NCBI GenBank assembly: GCA_016287245.1
Contig: JAEEWG010000016.1
Span: 1-64,000 of the forward strand
Origin: Clostridia bacterium
GTDB lineage: Bacteria > Bacillota > Clostridia > Saccharofermentanales > Saccharofermentanaceae
Reading direction: 5' to 3'
Length of the DNA stretch: 64,000 nucleotides
The notes under the pieces are model-generated. The model worked only from the letters and a program-made list of their open reading frames with translations, was not told the origin of the DNA and did no database searches. Below are positions 27,501-35,689 of this stretch, one piece after another. Every line of letters begins with the position of its first letter. Position 1 is the first letter of the stretch. The position numbers were made by a program, and so were the translations under genes.

Positions 27501-28433
27501 GAGCCGGTATACTGCGGAGATCTGGATTTCGGTCATGATGAAAAAGATCCGTCAGGCGGCGATCTGGCACTGATCTCGGATACCATCGGTGTTCTGGGAG
27601 ACTATAGAGTGCCGCCTCTGCGTCCGGTCGCTGAGGAATATGACGCGGCCAGGAACAGACAGGTCGATGTTAAGTTTACCGATGAAGAGAAGAAACGCCT
27701 GAAGCTTTTGAATATCGATGTCCATGACTGGGCAGTCCTGGAACTTGTACCTTCGAAGACAACGGTCAGTGAGATGAAACGCCTTCTTTCCGAAGAACCG
27801 CAGGATGAGCCGGAGGAGCAGATGGATCTTCGTGCCGTGAACATGCTCGTCCGGGAATCCGACCAGAAGTGGAAAGAAGAAGGATATACGGCTTCTCAGC
27901 TGGGAACTCTCCTTCACAGTGCATGGCAGTATATCGACTTTACCGGCCTTCTCAAAAAAGGCGCATCGCCGGACTGGGAGGAGGTCCTTTCCGGACTTTG
28001 CGAGTACGGCATGATCGAAAAAGATCAGATCCGGATCTTAAAGCCGTTCGGGAAGCATATGCAGATGTTCCTTGAAAGTGAGCTCTGCCGCAGGATGACG
28101 GATTCCGAGGAACGTCCGGAGAGCGGACCATACCGTGAGATCCCGTTTGCTCTTGCCTGGCCGAATGAAAAAGAAGAGTTCTCGCTGGTACAGGGTATGA
28201 TCGACTGCTGGTTCTTAGATTCCGACGGACAGGCGGTACTGATCGACTATAAGTCTGACCGCATAAGCGGCACGGTGGAAGAGAAGAAGGCGGAAATCAA
28301 AAGCCGCTATCAGGTCCAGCTCGACATGTATGCGCAGGCCATTACGGCGGCCACGGGGAAACCGGTGAAGGAGAAGATCATCTGGCTGATCAGAGACGGT
28401 CTTGCTTTTGATCTTTGCTCTTCTGATTCCTAA
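24528..28433 (+). CDS. addA: Helicase-nuclease subunit AddA
   Basis: 1301 residues, UvrD/Rep-like motor plus nuclease. Walker A is AAAGSGKTTVMTE (G25-T30), motif II is YIDEYQDNS, and later motifs are TIHKSKGLEFPYVF and LLYVALTRAEKKA. The C-terminal nuclease DYK is at D1240-K1242 in AVLIDYKSDRI. The start is ATG 24528, 7 nt after AGGAGG, rather than GTG 24522, which is only 1 nt from it. Co-transcribed with addB. The 3' 44 nt overlap the convergent tadA gene. Confidence 0.95.
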   Translation: MDLSPEQRIIVDAPSGNILVSAAAGSGKTTVMTERIVKRILDRELSVEHVLVMTFTNAAAANMSAKLDKRLREKLSETKDKETRKYISEQIAALPSAYISTIDSFCSRVISNFAAQGKDEDGELLIEPKSMILDEVHAGKLLMESFDEVFSESYAFARKMEEEPELINQKMPRQDKNNVVGVINDSEVTGQEWKDSFLSMVSSFGSGRDDTDLKADMADKLSFLRSLPEYEAWVKNALWNKKRESRSFIHSQLFQTIMSKTKTAIRRRIGDVSYLRKLIPDVPFVKSAKTNTERQNQFFEWCTFLEENASRILNDENMTWNEICDLRNKVPDEKLPSYSVRSDDPELLEFDSMAHSIYELAYILTGIKKTKAFADSMKDEIRYFFGKTEEEITAELKSMYPLYERYFEMVLSADRLYQQKKRLEHGMDFPDQEQVALKLLSNPEVAEYYRDLFDEIYIDEYQDNSGVQDAIVQSFSKNNVFFVGDVKQSIYRFRHAKPSMFIERSDEYELGEEGTLFTLNANYRSVPGILRIVNTIFDSIMSMEYGDIDYDDSHALHPGRAEESYETSSGADVTLILAEDDKGSSDDDSGLDADTEQILDMKEAEKVEKETLIVAKQISDLKKLSGFSYDQCVILTTSNRGAMAAADILMKCGIPAQGPNLGNILTQPDLRVMIDLARLAENIYQDIPLAGVMKSKIRQANFSDRDLLEIYLFFPKEHDLPFCEKVVRFAKEDTTELGKKVMDFLSFINDLRTLAMQMTVTKWLEHVYAVTGYPSYVQSLEDGDARYYALMVFVGWATRFDMGRKSGLSAFVSYIDELDQGKDKSTEIDLSEPLENVVRCMTIHKSKGLEFPYVFLCGIQSVQKSRDTNLILSEDGGIAGRRYLKDVGAIYEPHDYYLQSLSEQRASDAEKIRLLYVALTRAEKKAFVISLVKRKTEGLITSCEPVIAAAEDEMDKFDPELMCKLKSHLNKCMAGLVRIPGYPLRRAVLSPEPVYCGDLDFGHDEKDPSGGDLALISDTIGVLGDYRVPPLRPVAEEYDAARNRQVDVKFTDEEKKRLKLLNIDVHDWAVLELVPSKTTVSEMKRLLSEEPQDEPEEQMDLRAVNMLVRESDQKWKEEGYTASQLGTLLHSAWQYIDFTGLLKKGASPDWEEVLSGLCEYGMIEKDQIRILKPFGKHMQMFLESELCRRMTDSEERPESGPYREIPFALAWPNEKEEFSLVQGMIDCWFLDSDGQAVLIDYKSDRISGTVEEKKAEIKSRYQVQLDMYAQAITAATGKPVKEKIIWLIRDGLAFDLCSSDS

Positions 28434-28899
28434 GTTCTTTGAAAAAGTCCTTGAGGAGCTGACTGCACGGCTCCTTTAGGATCCCGCCTGTATATTCCAC
28501 ATGGTGGTTATGCGGCAGGTCAAAGAGGTGATTGGTGGAACATACAGCGCCGCCCTTGGGGTCAAAGGCGCCGAAATACACGTGACGGATATGCGACTGG
28601 ATGATCGCCCCGGAGCACATATAGCAGGGCTCTAAGGTGACGTAGAGGTCGCAGTCGAAGATATGCCAGGCGGAGAGCTTTCTGCAGGCTTTGGAGATAC
28701 AGACCATCTCGGCGTGAAGTGTCGCGTCCTGTCTGGTCTGGCGGAGATTATGCGCCCTTGCGATGATCTTGCCGTCTTTTACGATGACGCAGCCGATCGG
28801 GGACTCGCCGAGATCGTATGCTTTCTTCGCTTCTTTGAGCGCAGCGAGCATAAATTTCTCGTGGACCGACAGGTCATTTTCGGGCTTTTTAGCGGTCAA
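28390..28899 (-). CDS. tadA: tRNA-specific adenosine deaminase
   Basis: 169 residues from the preferred TTG at 28899, which has AAGGAG exactly 7 nt upstream; the ATG at 28917 would add six residues and has no spaced ribosome site. It converts A34 to inosine in tRNA-Arg(ACG). Zinc and proton-shuttle residues are present: HAE and PCYMC in the cytidine deaminase fold, plus the family tail region. The gene overlaps the end of addA by 44 nt on the opposite strand. Confidence 0.9.
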   Translation of the reverse strand: MTAKKPENDLSVHEKFMLAALKEAKKAYDLGESPIGCVIVKDGKIIARAHNLRQTRQDATLHAEMVCISKACRKLSAWHIFDCDLYVTLEPCYMCSGAIIQSHIRHVYFGAFDPKGGAVCSTNHLFDLPHNHHVEYTGGILKEPCSQLLKDFFKELRNQKSKDQKQDRL

Positions 28900-28968
28900 G
28901 GACTTTCTCCTTCTCATTCTTCCGAAGAAAAACGGAAGAAGATGTGATATAATTGTGCACTATTTTGT

Positions 28969-28997
28969 TTGCACTTCCATCATAATGCGTATATAAT
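28969..28997 (+). promoter_or_regulatory. Promoter upstream of the zinc-ribbon gene and rpoD
   Basis: TTGCAC, 17-nt spacer, TATAAT. A second TGA-TATAAT lies at 28945-28953 and could be an alternative start region. Confidence 0.5.
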
Positions 28998-29061
28998 GTA
29001 CTTTGCCTATATGTGGGATTATACCCTTTTACAGGTGAACATGCAAAGGAAAAAGGAATAA

Positions 29062-29844
29062 ATGGCTACTGAACAAGGTATTTGTAAGAATTGCGGTTCC
29101 CTTCTCATGGTGAACAGCTCTGATGAATTGTGCGAATGTATTTTTTGCGACTGCGTTTTCCCGAGTGCGGAAGCAATCGAAATATTTAAGAATCCCGATG
29201 GCGTAGAGTTCCCGAATCTTCCCCAGCCGAAGCGCGAGGGGAATACTGCACGCCATGTTGTAACGCCGGTCTTCGACGATGTCGTGGAAAAGGCTGTGAA
29301 GGTCGATAAGGCCCAGAACAAGGAGACGAAGAAGGTAGAAAAGCTCTTCGAGATCTCTCCGGATGATATCAAGACACCGAAGAAGGTCAAGACGATCGTG
29401 TATATCAGCACTGCCGTCTGCATCCTTCTCGTGCTCGGCATCTCGATCCCGCTCAATGTGATCCGTAACAAACACAGAAACCACATTGAAGATAACCTGA
29501 CCACTTGTGTGGAGGCAGCAGGACTTACCGTGAATATGACTGTGGAAGATGGTTCCTCCACAGGATTTAAAGTATATGGCCAGGGCAACAACAAGGTCGA
29601 ACTGGTCTCTTCGAAGGACGTGGAAAAAGAGCAGGTCCTGAAAGCATTTGAATCTTTCTGTGCCGTACGCGGCGAAGAATACGGATATGAGGCGGATGAA
29701 GGTTCGCGCTACTACAAGAATGTAGTTCTTACCGTTTATGCTCCGAATGGAAAATTTACGATCGAGGGTAAGAAGGACGGCGCCGGTATTGACCAGGTGG
29801 AGTTCGAAGTCCCTGAAACAGAAGAGTCGGAAAGCGAAGAGTAA
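29062..29844 (+). CDS. Zinc-ribbon membrane protein of unknown function
   Basis: 260 residues. The N-terminus has CxxC...CxxC (CKNCGSLL and CIFCDCVF), a cytoplasmic linker, one membrane helix around residues 113-134 (TIVYISTAVCILLVLGISIP), then an outside domain of about 120 residues and an acidic tail (ETEESESEE). AAGGA precedes the ATG. It lies 82 nt upstream of rpoD, possibly in one transcript. I know no specific function; the ribbon-helix-domain plan resembles the smaller protein at 6927. Confidence 0.65.
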   Translation: MATEQGICKNCGSLLMVNSSDELCECIFCDCVFPSAEAIEIFKNPDGVEFPNLPQPKREGNTARHVVTPVFDDVVEKAVKVDKAQNKETKKVEKLFEISPDDIKTPKKVKTIVYISTAVCILLVLGISIPLNVIRNKHRNHIEDNLTTCVEAAGLTVNMTVEDGSSTGFKVYGQGNNKVELVSSKDVEKEQVLKAFESFCAVRGEEYGYEADEGSRYYKNVVLTVYAPNGKFTIEGKKDGAGIDQVEFEVPETEESESEE

Positions 29845-29926
29845 GAGTACTTTATTGGGCAGCGAGGGCATTTCGTTCGGCAAGCATCCGAATGACATGT
29901 ATTATGCAGGGAGGAAAGCATAACGA

Positions 29927-30994
29927 ATGGCAAATGATTTTTCAACGATTCTGCAGAAACTGGAAAACCTGGCAAATGCCAGCAACAACAGCATTTCATC
30001 ACTTGATGTGATGAACATTATTGAAGAACAAGACGGCGATCCGGATATGGTCGATAAGCTCTTTGATGAGCTGGAAGCCAAGGGGATCGCAATCGTAGCG
30101 GAGACCAGCGTAGAAGATGACGCGATCCGCGACCTGAATCTGGATGCTAGTGTTACCGATGGTGCAGGCATGGACGATCCGGTCCGCATGTACTTAAAGG
30201 AGATCGGTAAGGTTCCGCTTCTTACCGCGGAGCAGGAGCAGGAGCTCGCCCAGCGCATGCTCGAAGGCGACGAAGACGCCAAGGCACAGCTGATCGAAGC
30301 CAACCTCCGACTCGTCGTTTCCATCGCGAAGCGTTATCTCGGACGTGGCATGCAGTTCCTCGATCTGATCCAGGAAGGTAACCTCGGACTTATCAAGGCC
30401 GTTGACAAGTTCGACCACTCCAAGGGATTTAAGTTCAGTACATACGCCACATGGTGGATCCGTCAGGCCATCACCCGTGCGATCGCCGACCAGGCCAGAA
30501 CGATCCGTATCCCGGTTCATATGGTCGAGACCATCAACCGCCTTGTACGTGAGCAGCGTGCTCTTATTCAGGAACTCGGCCGTGAGCCTACCGTAGAAGA
30601 GATCGCTGAGCGCATGAACCTTTCGGTAGAGAAGGTCCGTGAGATCCAGAAGATCTCCCAGGAGCCGGTATCTCTGGAAAAGCCGATCGGTGAAGAAGAA
30701 GACAGCCACCTGGGTGACTTTATCCCGGACGACGACGCGATGTCTCCGGCAGACCAGGTTGCCTATACACTTTTGAAAGAACAGCTCCTTGACGCCATGA
30801 AGGGTCTTACTGCAAGAGAGGAGAAAGTCCTCCGTCTGCGCTTCGGCCTTGATGACGGACGTCAGCGCACACTCGAGGAAGTCGGTAAAGAGTTCAACGT
30901 TACCCGTGAGCGTATCCGTCAGATCGAAGCCAAAGCACTTCGTAAGCTTCGTCATCCCAGCCGCAGCAAGAAACTCAAGGACTATATCGATTAA
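29927..30994 (+). CDS. rpoD: RNA polymerase primary sigma factor
   Basis: 355 residues, the SigA size of Firmicutes. A short region 1.1 is followed by region 1.2/2 ([14 protein letters not shown] ... [35 protein letters not shown]), region 3, and region 4 ([39 protein letters not shown]). It directs housekeeping transcription. It is not preceded by dnaG here, unlike the common rpsU-dnaG-rpoD arrangement. Confidence 0.97.
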   Translation: MANDFSTILQKLENLANASNNSISSLDVMNIIEEQDGDPDMVDKLFDELEAKGIAIVAETSVEDDAIRDLNLDASVTDGAGMDDPVRMYLKEIGKVPLLTAEQEQELAQRMLEGDEDAKAQLIEANLRLVVSIAKRYLGRGMQFLDLIQEGNLGLIKAVDKFDHSKGFKFSTYATWWIRQAITRAIADQARTIRIPVHMVETINRLVREQRALIQELGREPTVEEIAERMNLSVEKVREIQKISQEPVSLEKPIGEEEDSHLGDFIPDDDAMSPADQVAYTLLKEQLLDAMKGLTAREEKVLRLRFGLDDGRQRTLEEVGKEFNVTRERIRQIEAKALRKLRHPSRSKKLKDYID

Positions 30995-31021
30995 TAGGCT
31001 TCTTGTGCGAAAGGTGGGCAC

Positions 31022-32362
31022 ATGAAGAAACTGACTTTCAAAACAGGTTTCATGCCAAATGACGGGCTGGACTTTGTGCATCAACGCAAGTTTATGCGCG
31101 AAGCCCTGCTCGAGGTGTGTTCCCCCCGAGAAGTTACGATCCCGATGAAACAGCACAGGGGCACGCCCTGTGAACCGGTGGTCTCCGTCGGCGACAATGT
31201 CGCGATGGGAGATCTGATCGGCGCGCCAAGAGATATGAACGGTGTGCCGGTGCATGCCAGTATTTCGGGAACGGTCACGAAGATCGACAATATCCGTCTC
31301 CCGAACAAAGTCAGCTGCAAAGCCGTAACCATCAAGAACGACCTGCGGCGCCGCGTATCTTCCAAGATCACGCCGCGCAAGGACTATTCGTCGCTGCCGC
31401 TTTCCGAACTGAAGAAGCTTTTGTGGGCTTCCGGCATCTGCGGCATGGGCGGGGAGGGGATCCCGACATATACCAAGTGCCTTCGTGCCGAAAAGCTCGG
31501 TGTCGATACGCTTTTAGTCAACTGCACGCAGAGTGAGCCTTTCCTTTCCTGCGACCTTCACCATATCCGTGTCAATCCCGGCAAAGTCCTGCAGGGCGCC
31601 ATGGCGTTAAGCGGCATCTGCCGCGTCAAGCGCGTCATTTTCTGTATCGAGGACACCTGGACCGATGAGATCGAGGCATTAAAGCAGGCGATCGAGAATG
31701 CCAGGAGCCGATACATGGACCGTCGTATCGAGGTCAAGCTTTTTAAATCCCGTTTTCCGCAGGGCTGCCAGCAGCTTCTGATCAAGGCCCTCTACGGCGT
31801 CGAACTTCCTTTGGGAAAAGATCCGGAAGAGGAGGTGTCGGCCGTTGTTTTCAATTGCTCGACCTGCTTTGCCTTTTCTGAGATGATCGAAAAGAACCAG
31901 CCCCTGACATCCCGTATCGTCACGATCTCGGGAGATACCATCACGGGACATAACGTCGTCGTCCCGATCGGGACCAGCGTAGAGGAGATCCTGGAGAGAG
32001 TTCCGGGAGCCCATACTGCCCAGCGAATCGCCTGGGGCGGTGCCATGACGGGAGTTGCGATCTCGAGGCTTGATGTACCGATCATTAAAACGACGACGGC
32101 GATCACGATCATCCGAAAATTCGAGCCTCCGCGTACCAACTGCATTCATTGCGGTGAGTGCGTCGGTGCCTGCCCGGTGGGCCTTTCGCCGTATCTTCTG
32201 AACCGTCTGATCGAACTCGGACAGACCGAGTCGCTGAGAGCAGAATCCGTAGAACAGTGTATCGCCTGCGGTGCCTGTTCTTATGTCTGCCCGGCCGGCA
32301 TCGAGCTTTCCACCAATATCGCCAAGGCGGCATACCGGACAAGGAGGAGTCAACTGTCATGA
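31022..32362 (+). CDS. rnfC: RnfC-like electron transport subunit
   Basis: 446 residues. In canonical Rnf, RnfC binds NADH and FMN and passes electrons through two [4Fe-4S] clusters. The glycine loop GMGGEGIPTYTK (141-152) is kept. The usual NGAECEPYLT region is altered to NCTQSEPFLS. Two complete ferredoxin motifs are present: C374/C377/C380/C384 and C413/C416/C419/C423. The gene overlaps rnfD by ATGA. The ribosome site is AAGGTGG. Clearly homologous but divergent; NADH use is inferred. Confidence 0.85.
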   Translation: MKKLTFKTGFMPNDGLDFVHQRKFMREALLEVCSPREVTIPMKQHRGTPCEPVVSVGDNVAMGDLIGAPRDMNGVPVHASISGTVTKIDNIRLPNKVSCKAVTIKNDLRRRVSSKITPRKDYSSLPLSELKKLLWASGICGMGGEGIPTYTKCLRAEKLGVDTLLVNCTQSEPFLSCDLHHIRVNPGKVLQGAMALSGICRVKRVIFCIEDTWTDEIEALKQAIENARSRYMDRRIEVKLFKSRFPQGCQQLLIKALYGVELPLGKDPEEEVSAVVFNCSTCFAFSEMIEKNQPLTSRIVTISGDTITGHNVVVPIGTSVEEILERVPGAHTAQRIAWGGAMTGVAISRLDVPIIKTTTAITIIRKFEPPRTNCIHCGECVGACPVGLSPYLLNRLIELGQTESLRAESVEQCIACGACSYVCPAGIELSTNIAKAAYRTRRSQLS

Positions 32363-33324
32363 AGAGAAAACAGCTCGCTCCCCATATCCATGCGGACAAA
32401 CCGGCGGCCGAAAGATACGTCTATGTTCTTCTTGCGCTTCTTCCGGCATGGCTCGGCGCGGTCTTCTACTACGGGATCCGTGTCGTGCTTTTATCTGCCG
32501 TTTCGATGACTTGCTTTTTCCTGTGCGACTATTTCTGCTCGCGGGCCATGTACCCGGAAATGCCTTTCCACGTGGATTACAGTTCCCTCGTTTCCGGACT
32601 TCTTCTGTCGCTTTTGGTGCCGGCGTCTTCTTCCTGCTGGGCGGTCCTTCTCGCCGCGCTTTTCGGGTCTCTTTTAGTCAAGCAGGCTTTTGGCGGCGCA
32701 GGAACGAATATCTTTAATCCGGCACTTGCCTCGAGAGCTTTCCTCGAATTTGCCTTCCCGGCCCAGATGGTGGCAAAAGAAATGCCGTTTAAAGGACTCT
32801 GGAATCTTTCGACACTTTTCACCGGCACTCCGTCCGCATCCTCGGTCGGCGCCGATACCACACTTCGATGGTCTTATACCCTTTCGGGAAGACTGGTCGG
32901 CATGTGCGGCGTGACATCCGTCGTGCTGATCCTTTTAGGCCTTCTCGTTCTTGCCGAAAGAAAACTGTTCCGCTTCGAAGCGCCGCTCGGGTATTTCCTG
33001 GCGATCGTTATCGGATACGTTCCTTTTTACTGGGAATATATGCGGTTCGATTATTTCTTCTACTGGCTTGCTGTCGGCGGACTTCTTCTGATCGGCATCT
33101 TTGCTTTGAATGACTGCACGACGACCCCGATGGATCCGCGCGGCAGATTTTTGTTCGGCATTATTACCGGAATTCTGACACTGGTCCTTTACCGCTTCGG
33201 TAACAGTACCTATGCGATGGTATTCCCGGTGCTCATGATGAACATGACGACCCCGATCTTTGACCGGTATTTACGCCCGCGCGCTTTTTCGAAAGGAAGC
33301 TGGTTTCGGGAGGTGGAGAAATGA
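32359..33324 (+). CDS. rnfD: RnfD-like membrane subunit
   Basis: 321 residues, about nine or ten membrane helices. It matches RnfD/NqrB at SPHIH-like APHIHADKP, DYSSLVSGLLLSLLVP and FGGAGTNIFNPALASR (111-126). The site where RnfD normally carries covalent FMN (SGAT) reads SSVGADTTL (161-169), so flavinylation is uncertain. ATG 32359 overlaps the rnfC stop and has AGGAGGAG upstream; the longer frame from 32158 lies inside rnfC and is not coding. It overlaps rnfG by 4 nt. Confidence 0.85.
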   Translation: MKRKQLAPHIHADKPAAERYVYVLLALLPAWLGAVFYYGIRVVLLSAVSMTCFFLCDYFCSRAMYPEMPFHVDYSSLVSGLLLSLLVPASSSCWAVLLAALFGSLLVKQAFGGAGTNIFNPALASRAFLEFAFPAQMVAKEMPFKGLWNLSTLFTGTPSASSVGADTTLRWSYTLSGRLVGMCGVTSVVLILLGLLVLAERKLFRFEAPLGYFLAIVIGYVPFYWEYMRFDYFFYWLAVGGLLLIGIFALNDCTTTPMDPRGRFLFGIITGILTLVLYRFGNSTYAMVFPVLMMNMTTPIFDRYLRPRAFSKGSWFREVEK

Positions 33325-34538
33325 CCCGTTCGTTTTTTAAAGGTCTGACTCTCCGCGCGAGCGTCTGCGTGATATTGAGCCTCGGCTTTCTGATCTCGTG
33401 TCTTTTCTATACGAGAAGAGCGAATTATTCAAGGGAGCAGAAGGAGTATCAGGAGATCTACGGATCGTTGCTTCTGGCGTCCGAATACCGTCCGCTGACG
33501 ACGGATGTCCTGAAAAACCACGAAGATGTAAAAGCTGTCTTCTCCGCCTACGATGAGACCGGCCGTCTGATCGGGTATATCGTCGATGTCGCGACACAGA
33601 CAGCTGCGGGATATATCCATACACAGATGAGCATCAGTGAAAACGGTGAAAACCTCCTGAATATCCGTGTTGTGGAAACCGAGGAAGGTGGTCCTTCCTA
33701 TACGGAAGAGGAGATGGAGCTTCTTCGTTCCCAGATCGAGGGAAAGCGTATCCCGATCGCGATCGAGCAGGATCTGCCTTCGGATGTTCCGTATCAGGTC
33801 GATTATGACCCGCTTCTGGGCCTTCACGACGGAATCTATTATGCGCAGGCGGAAAAAGCCGCGTCCGACGGATATCTCGACTACTGCGAGATCGAGGTCA
33901 GCGGCGGCAGGATCGTCCGCGTGACATGGGATGCGGTCAATGAGCAGACGAAGAAGACCCGTTCCGAGGATTCGATCAGCGGTGAGTATAAGATCAGCGG
34001 CAATATCTGGGCCGAGCAGGCGTACCGTCTCGGAAATCACCTCGTTCTCGTGCAGGATCCGGTGAAGCTTGCGATGAAATCCGATGGAAAAACGGAGATC
34101 ATCGAGGGCGTAACGATCGATATCTCGACGTTTGTTACCCTGGTCAACAAGTGTATCGCGAACTCCCGCGCCTCCATCACGAAGTCCATGTCTCTTAATG
34201 AGCAGAAATCTTCAGAAGATCCGGACGGAGAAGATACGAAAGAAACGGAGAATACGCCGACACCTATGCCTTCGGATGCAAATATGTCGGAGGCGGAAAC
34301 GGTCCCGGCCGAGACTACGCGAGATCCTTCTGAGATCGGCGTTATCGGTGGTGAGGACGGTGTCGTATCCGGTGATTCCGGCAACATCCTTTCGGAGAGT
34401 GTGGACGGCATCCCGCTAAGTGAGATCCGTGCCTATATCGACGGGATCCCGGATGATCCGACCCGAAGCGCGGCGCTGCTGTCGACCGTCAATTCGGCAT
34501 ATAAGTTTATTCGAGAATATTTGAACTGGGTAGGATGA
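33321..34538 (+). CDS. rnfG: RnfG-like FMN-binding membrane-anchored protein
   Basis: 405 residues, about twice the usual RnfG length. One N-terminal helix (about 12-30) anchors an outside part. A first domain (about 45-160) resembles RnfG but lacks an SGAT motif. A second (about 165-285, LHDGIYYAQAEKAASDGYLD...VSGGRIVRVTWDAVN) resembles the stand-alone FMN-binding domain of surface lipoproteins, with EGVTIDIST where SGAT would be. A low-complexity T/P/E-rich linker and a short C-terminal segment follow. The assignment relies on position and domain shape; flavin binding is uncertain. Confidence 0.65.
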   Translation: MTRSFFKGLTLRASVCVILSLGFLISCLFYTRRANYSREQKEYQEIYGSLLLASEYRPLTTDVLKNHEDVKAVFSAYDETGRLIGYIVDVATQTAAGYIHTQMSISENGENLLNIRVVETEEGGPSYTEEEMELLRSQIEGKRIPIAIEQDLPSDVPYQVDYDPLLGLHDGIYYAQAEKAASDGYLDYCEIEVSGGRIVRVTWDAVNEQTKKTRSEDSISGEYKISGNIWAEQAYRLGNHLVLVQDPVKLAMKSDGKTEIIEGVTIDISTFVTLVNKCIANSRASITKSMSLNEQKSSEDPDGEDTKETENTPTPMPSDANMSEAETVPAETTRDPSEIGVIGGEDGVVSGDSGNILSESVDGIPLSEIRAYIDGIPDDPTRSAALLSTVNSAYKFIREYLNWVG

Positions 34539-34539
34539 T

Positions 34540-35667
34540 ATGAAAGAAAGTAACAGTATCTCTTTAAAACAATACCGCATCCTGCTGTCGTTCTCGCTTC
34601 TTTTGATCTTTACAACGAGTACGGTGCCGGCATTCCTGATCGCCCTGGTGCAGACGATCCTGTTCTGCCTTCTGAACCTTGTTATATTTGAAAAGATCCG
34701 TAACAAGAGGATCTGCTGGGGCCTTTTCCTTTCCATCTCGGTCCTTTTCGGTGAAGGCTATTTCTTCCTTTCGGAATACCTGCCGGAGGCCTTTTCGAGC
34801 AGCGGATTCTTCCTTCTTCCGGCATCGACCTTCCTGTTTTTAAGTGCGCCGATGTTCCATTACATCACGGACGAGAGAAAACTGACCTTCGGAGATATCG
34901 GGAAAGGCCTTTTCTTCTTTTCTCCGGTGGGTCTGATCATCTCTTTGATCCGCGAAGCATTCGGAAATGCTTCTATCTGCGGCACTCACATAAAATCACT
35001 GGAAAAACTGAGTCTTCGCTTCTTCGGACACACCGCCGGATCGGCGCTGCTGGTACTTTGTGTGCTGATCCTTCTTGTTTTGTATAAAAACAGTGAGACA
35101 GAGAAGGACTGGGTCCTCGATACTTCTGAAAAAAAGAACAGGATCTATCAGCCGATCTCTGCATCCGGGGAAAAGAAATTCGTGACACTTTGTATCGGTA
35201 TGCTGATCTACGATCTTCTTTTCGGCGGGATCGGAGTGGCGATCCTTCTGAATACACCGCAGTCGCTGCAGAAGCCTTCGCACATCGTTCTGCTCTCTTC
35301 GGTGACTTCGCTTATTCTTCTGACACTGATCGTCAAGTTCTTCCATCTTTCGGAAACAATGGATATGTACTTTTATATCCCGCTTTTAAGCGTGATCACC
35401 ACGTCCGTTCCCATGATCTTTTATACCCGGTATCTGAGCCTTCCGTCGAAGACGGATTCTCCGTTCCGGATCATCTGGTGGATCGCCCTGATGGTGGGCG
35501 TATGGCTCTTCACCGCCGCCGTGGTCGCCTACGCGCGATCGATCAACGGAAGGCTTCTTTTCGGAAAGCAGCCGAAGTGTCTCGAGGGGATCCCCCTGAT
35601 CGTTCTTCACATACTTCTGGCGATGGTGGTATTTATGCCGTGGACGCAGGTCATGGCCAATCTTTGA
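34540..35667 (+). CDS. RnfE-RnfA fused membrane protein, divergent
   Basis: 375 residues, about 12 membrane helices in two halves. Residues 10-180 resemble RnfE: VGLIISLIREAFGNASICG (130-148) matches the canonical LTLLGAIRELLGNGTLFG stretch. Residues 212-375 resemble RnfA: YIPLLSVITTSVPM (279-292) matches LPLITTNCAV, and CLEGIPLIVLHILLAMV (347-363) matches FQGTPIALITAGLMAL. The cysteines that hold the intramembrane [2Fe-2S] centre in Rnf/Nqr (GICP/GLCP and the NC in helix 4) are not present at the matching positions. It follows rnfG by 1 nt. Homology is by eye and needs a profile search. Confidence 0.6.
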   Translation: MKESNSISLKQYRILLSFSLLLIFTTSTVPAFLIALVQTILFCLLNLVIFEKIRNKRICWGLFLSISVLFGEGYFFLSEYLPEAFSSSGFFLLPASTFLFLSAPMFHYITDERKLTFGDIGKGLFFFSPVGLIISLIREAFGNASICGTHIKSLEKLSLRFFGHTAGSALLVLCVLILLVLYKNSETEKDWVLDTSEKKNRIYQPISASGEKKFVTLCIGMLIYDLLFGGIGVAILLNTPQSLQKPSHIVLLSSVTSLILLTLIVKFFHLSETMDMYFYIPLLSVITTSVPMIFYTRYLSLPSKTDSPFRIIWWIALMVGVWLFTAAVVAYARSINGRLLFGKQPKCLEGIPLIVLHILLAMVVFMPWTQVMANL

Positions 35668-35689
35668 GGAGAAAAAAGGAGAGAAATAT

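Noticed and set aside
34540..35667. Two separate genes rnfE and rnfA joined by an annotation artefact
   Set aside because: The frame is open throughout with no stop, internal ribosome site or ATG near the junction (about residue 180-212).
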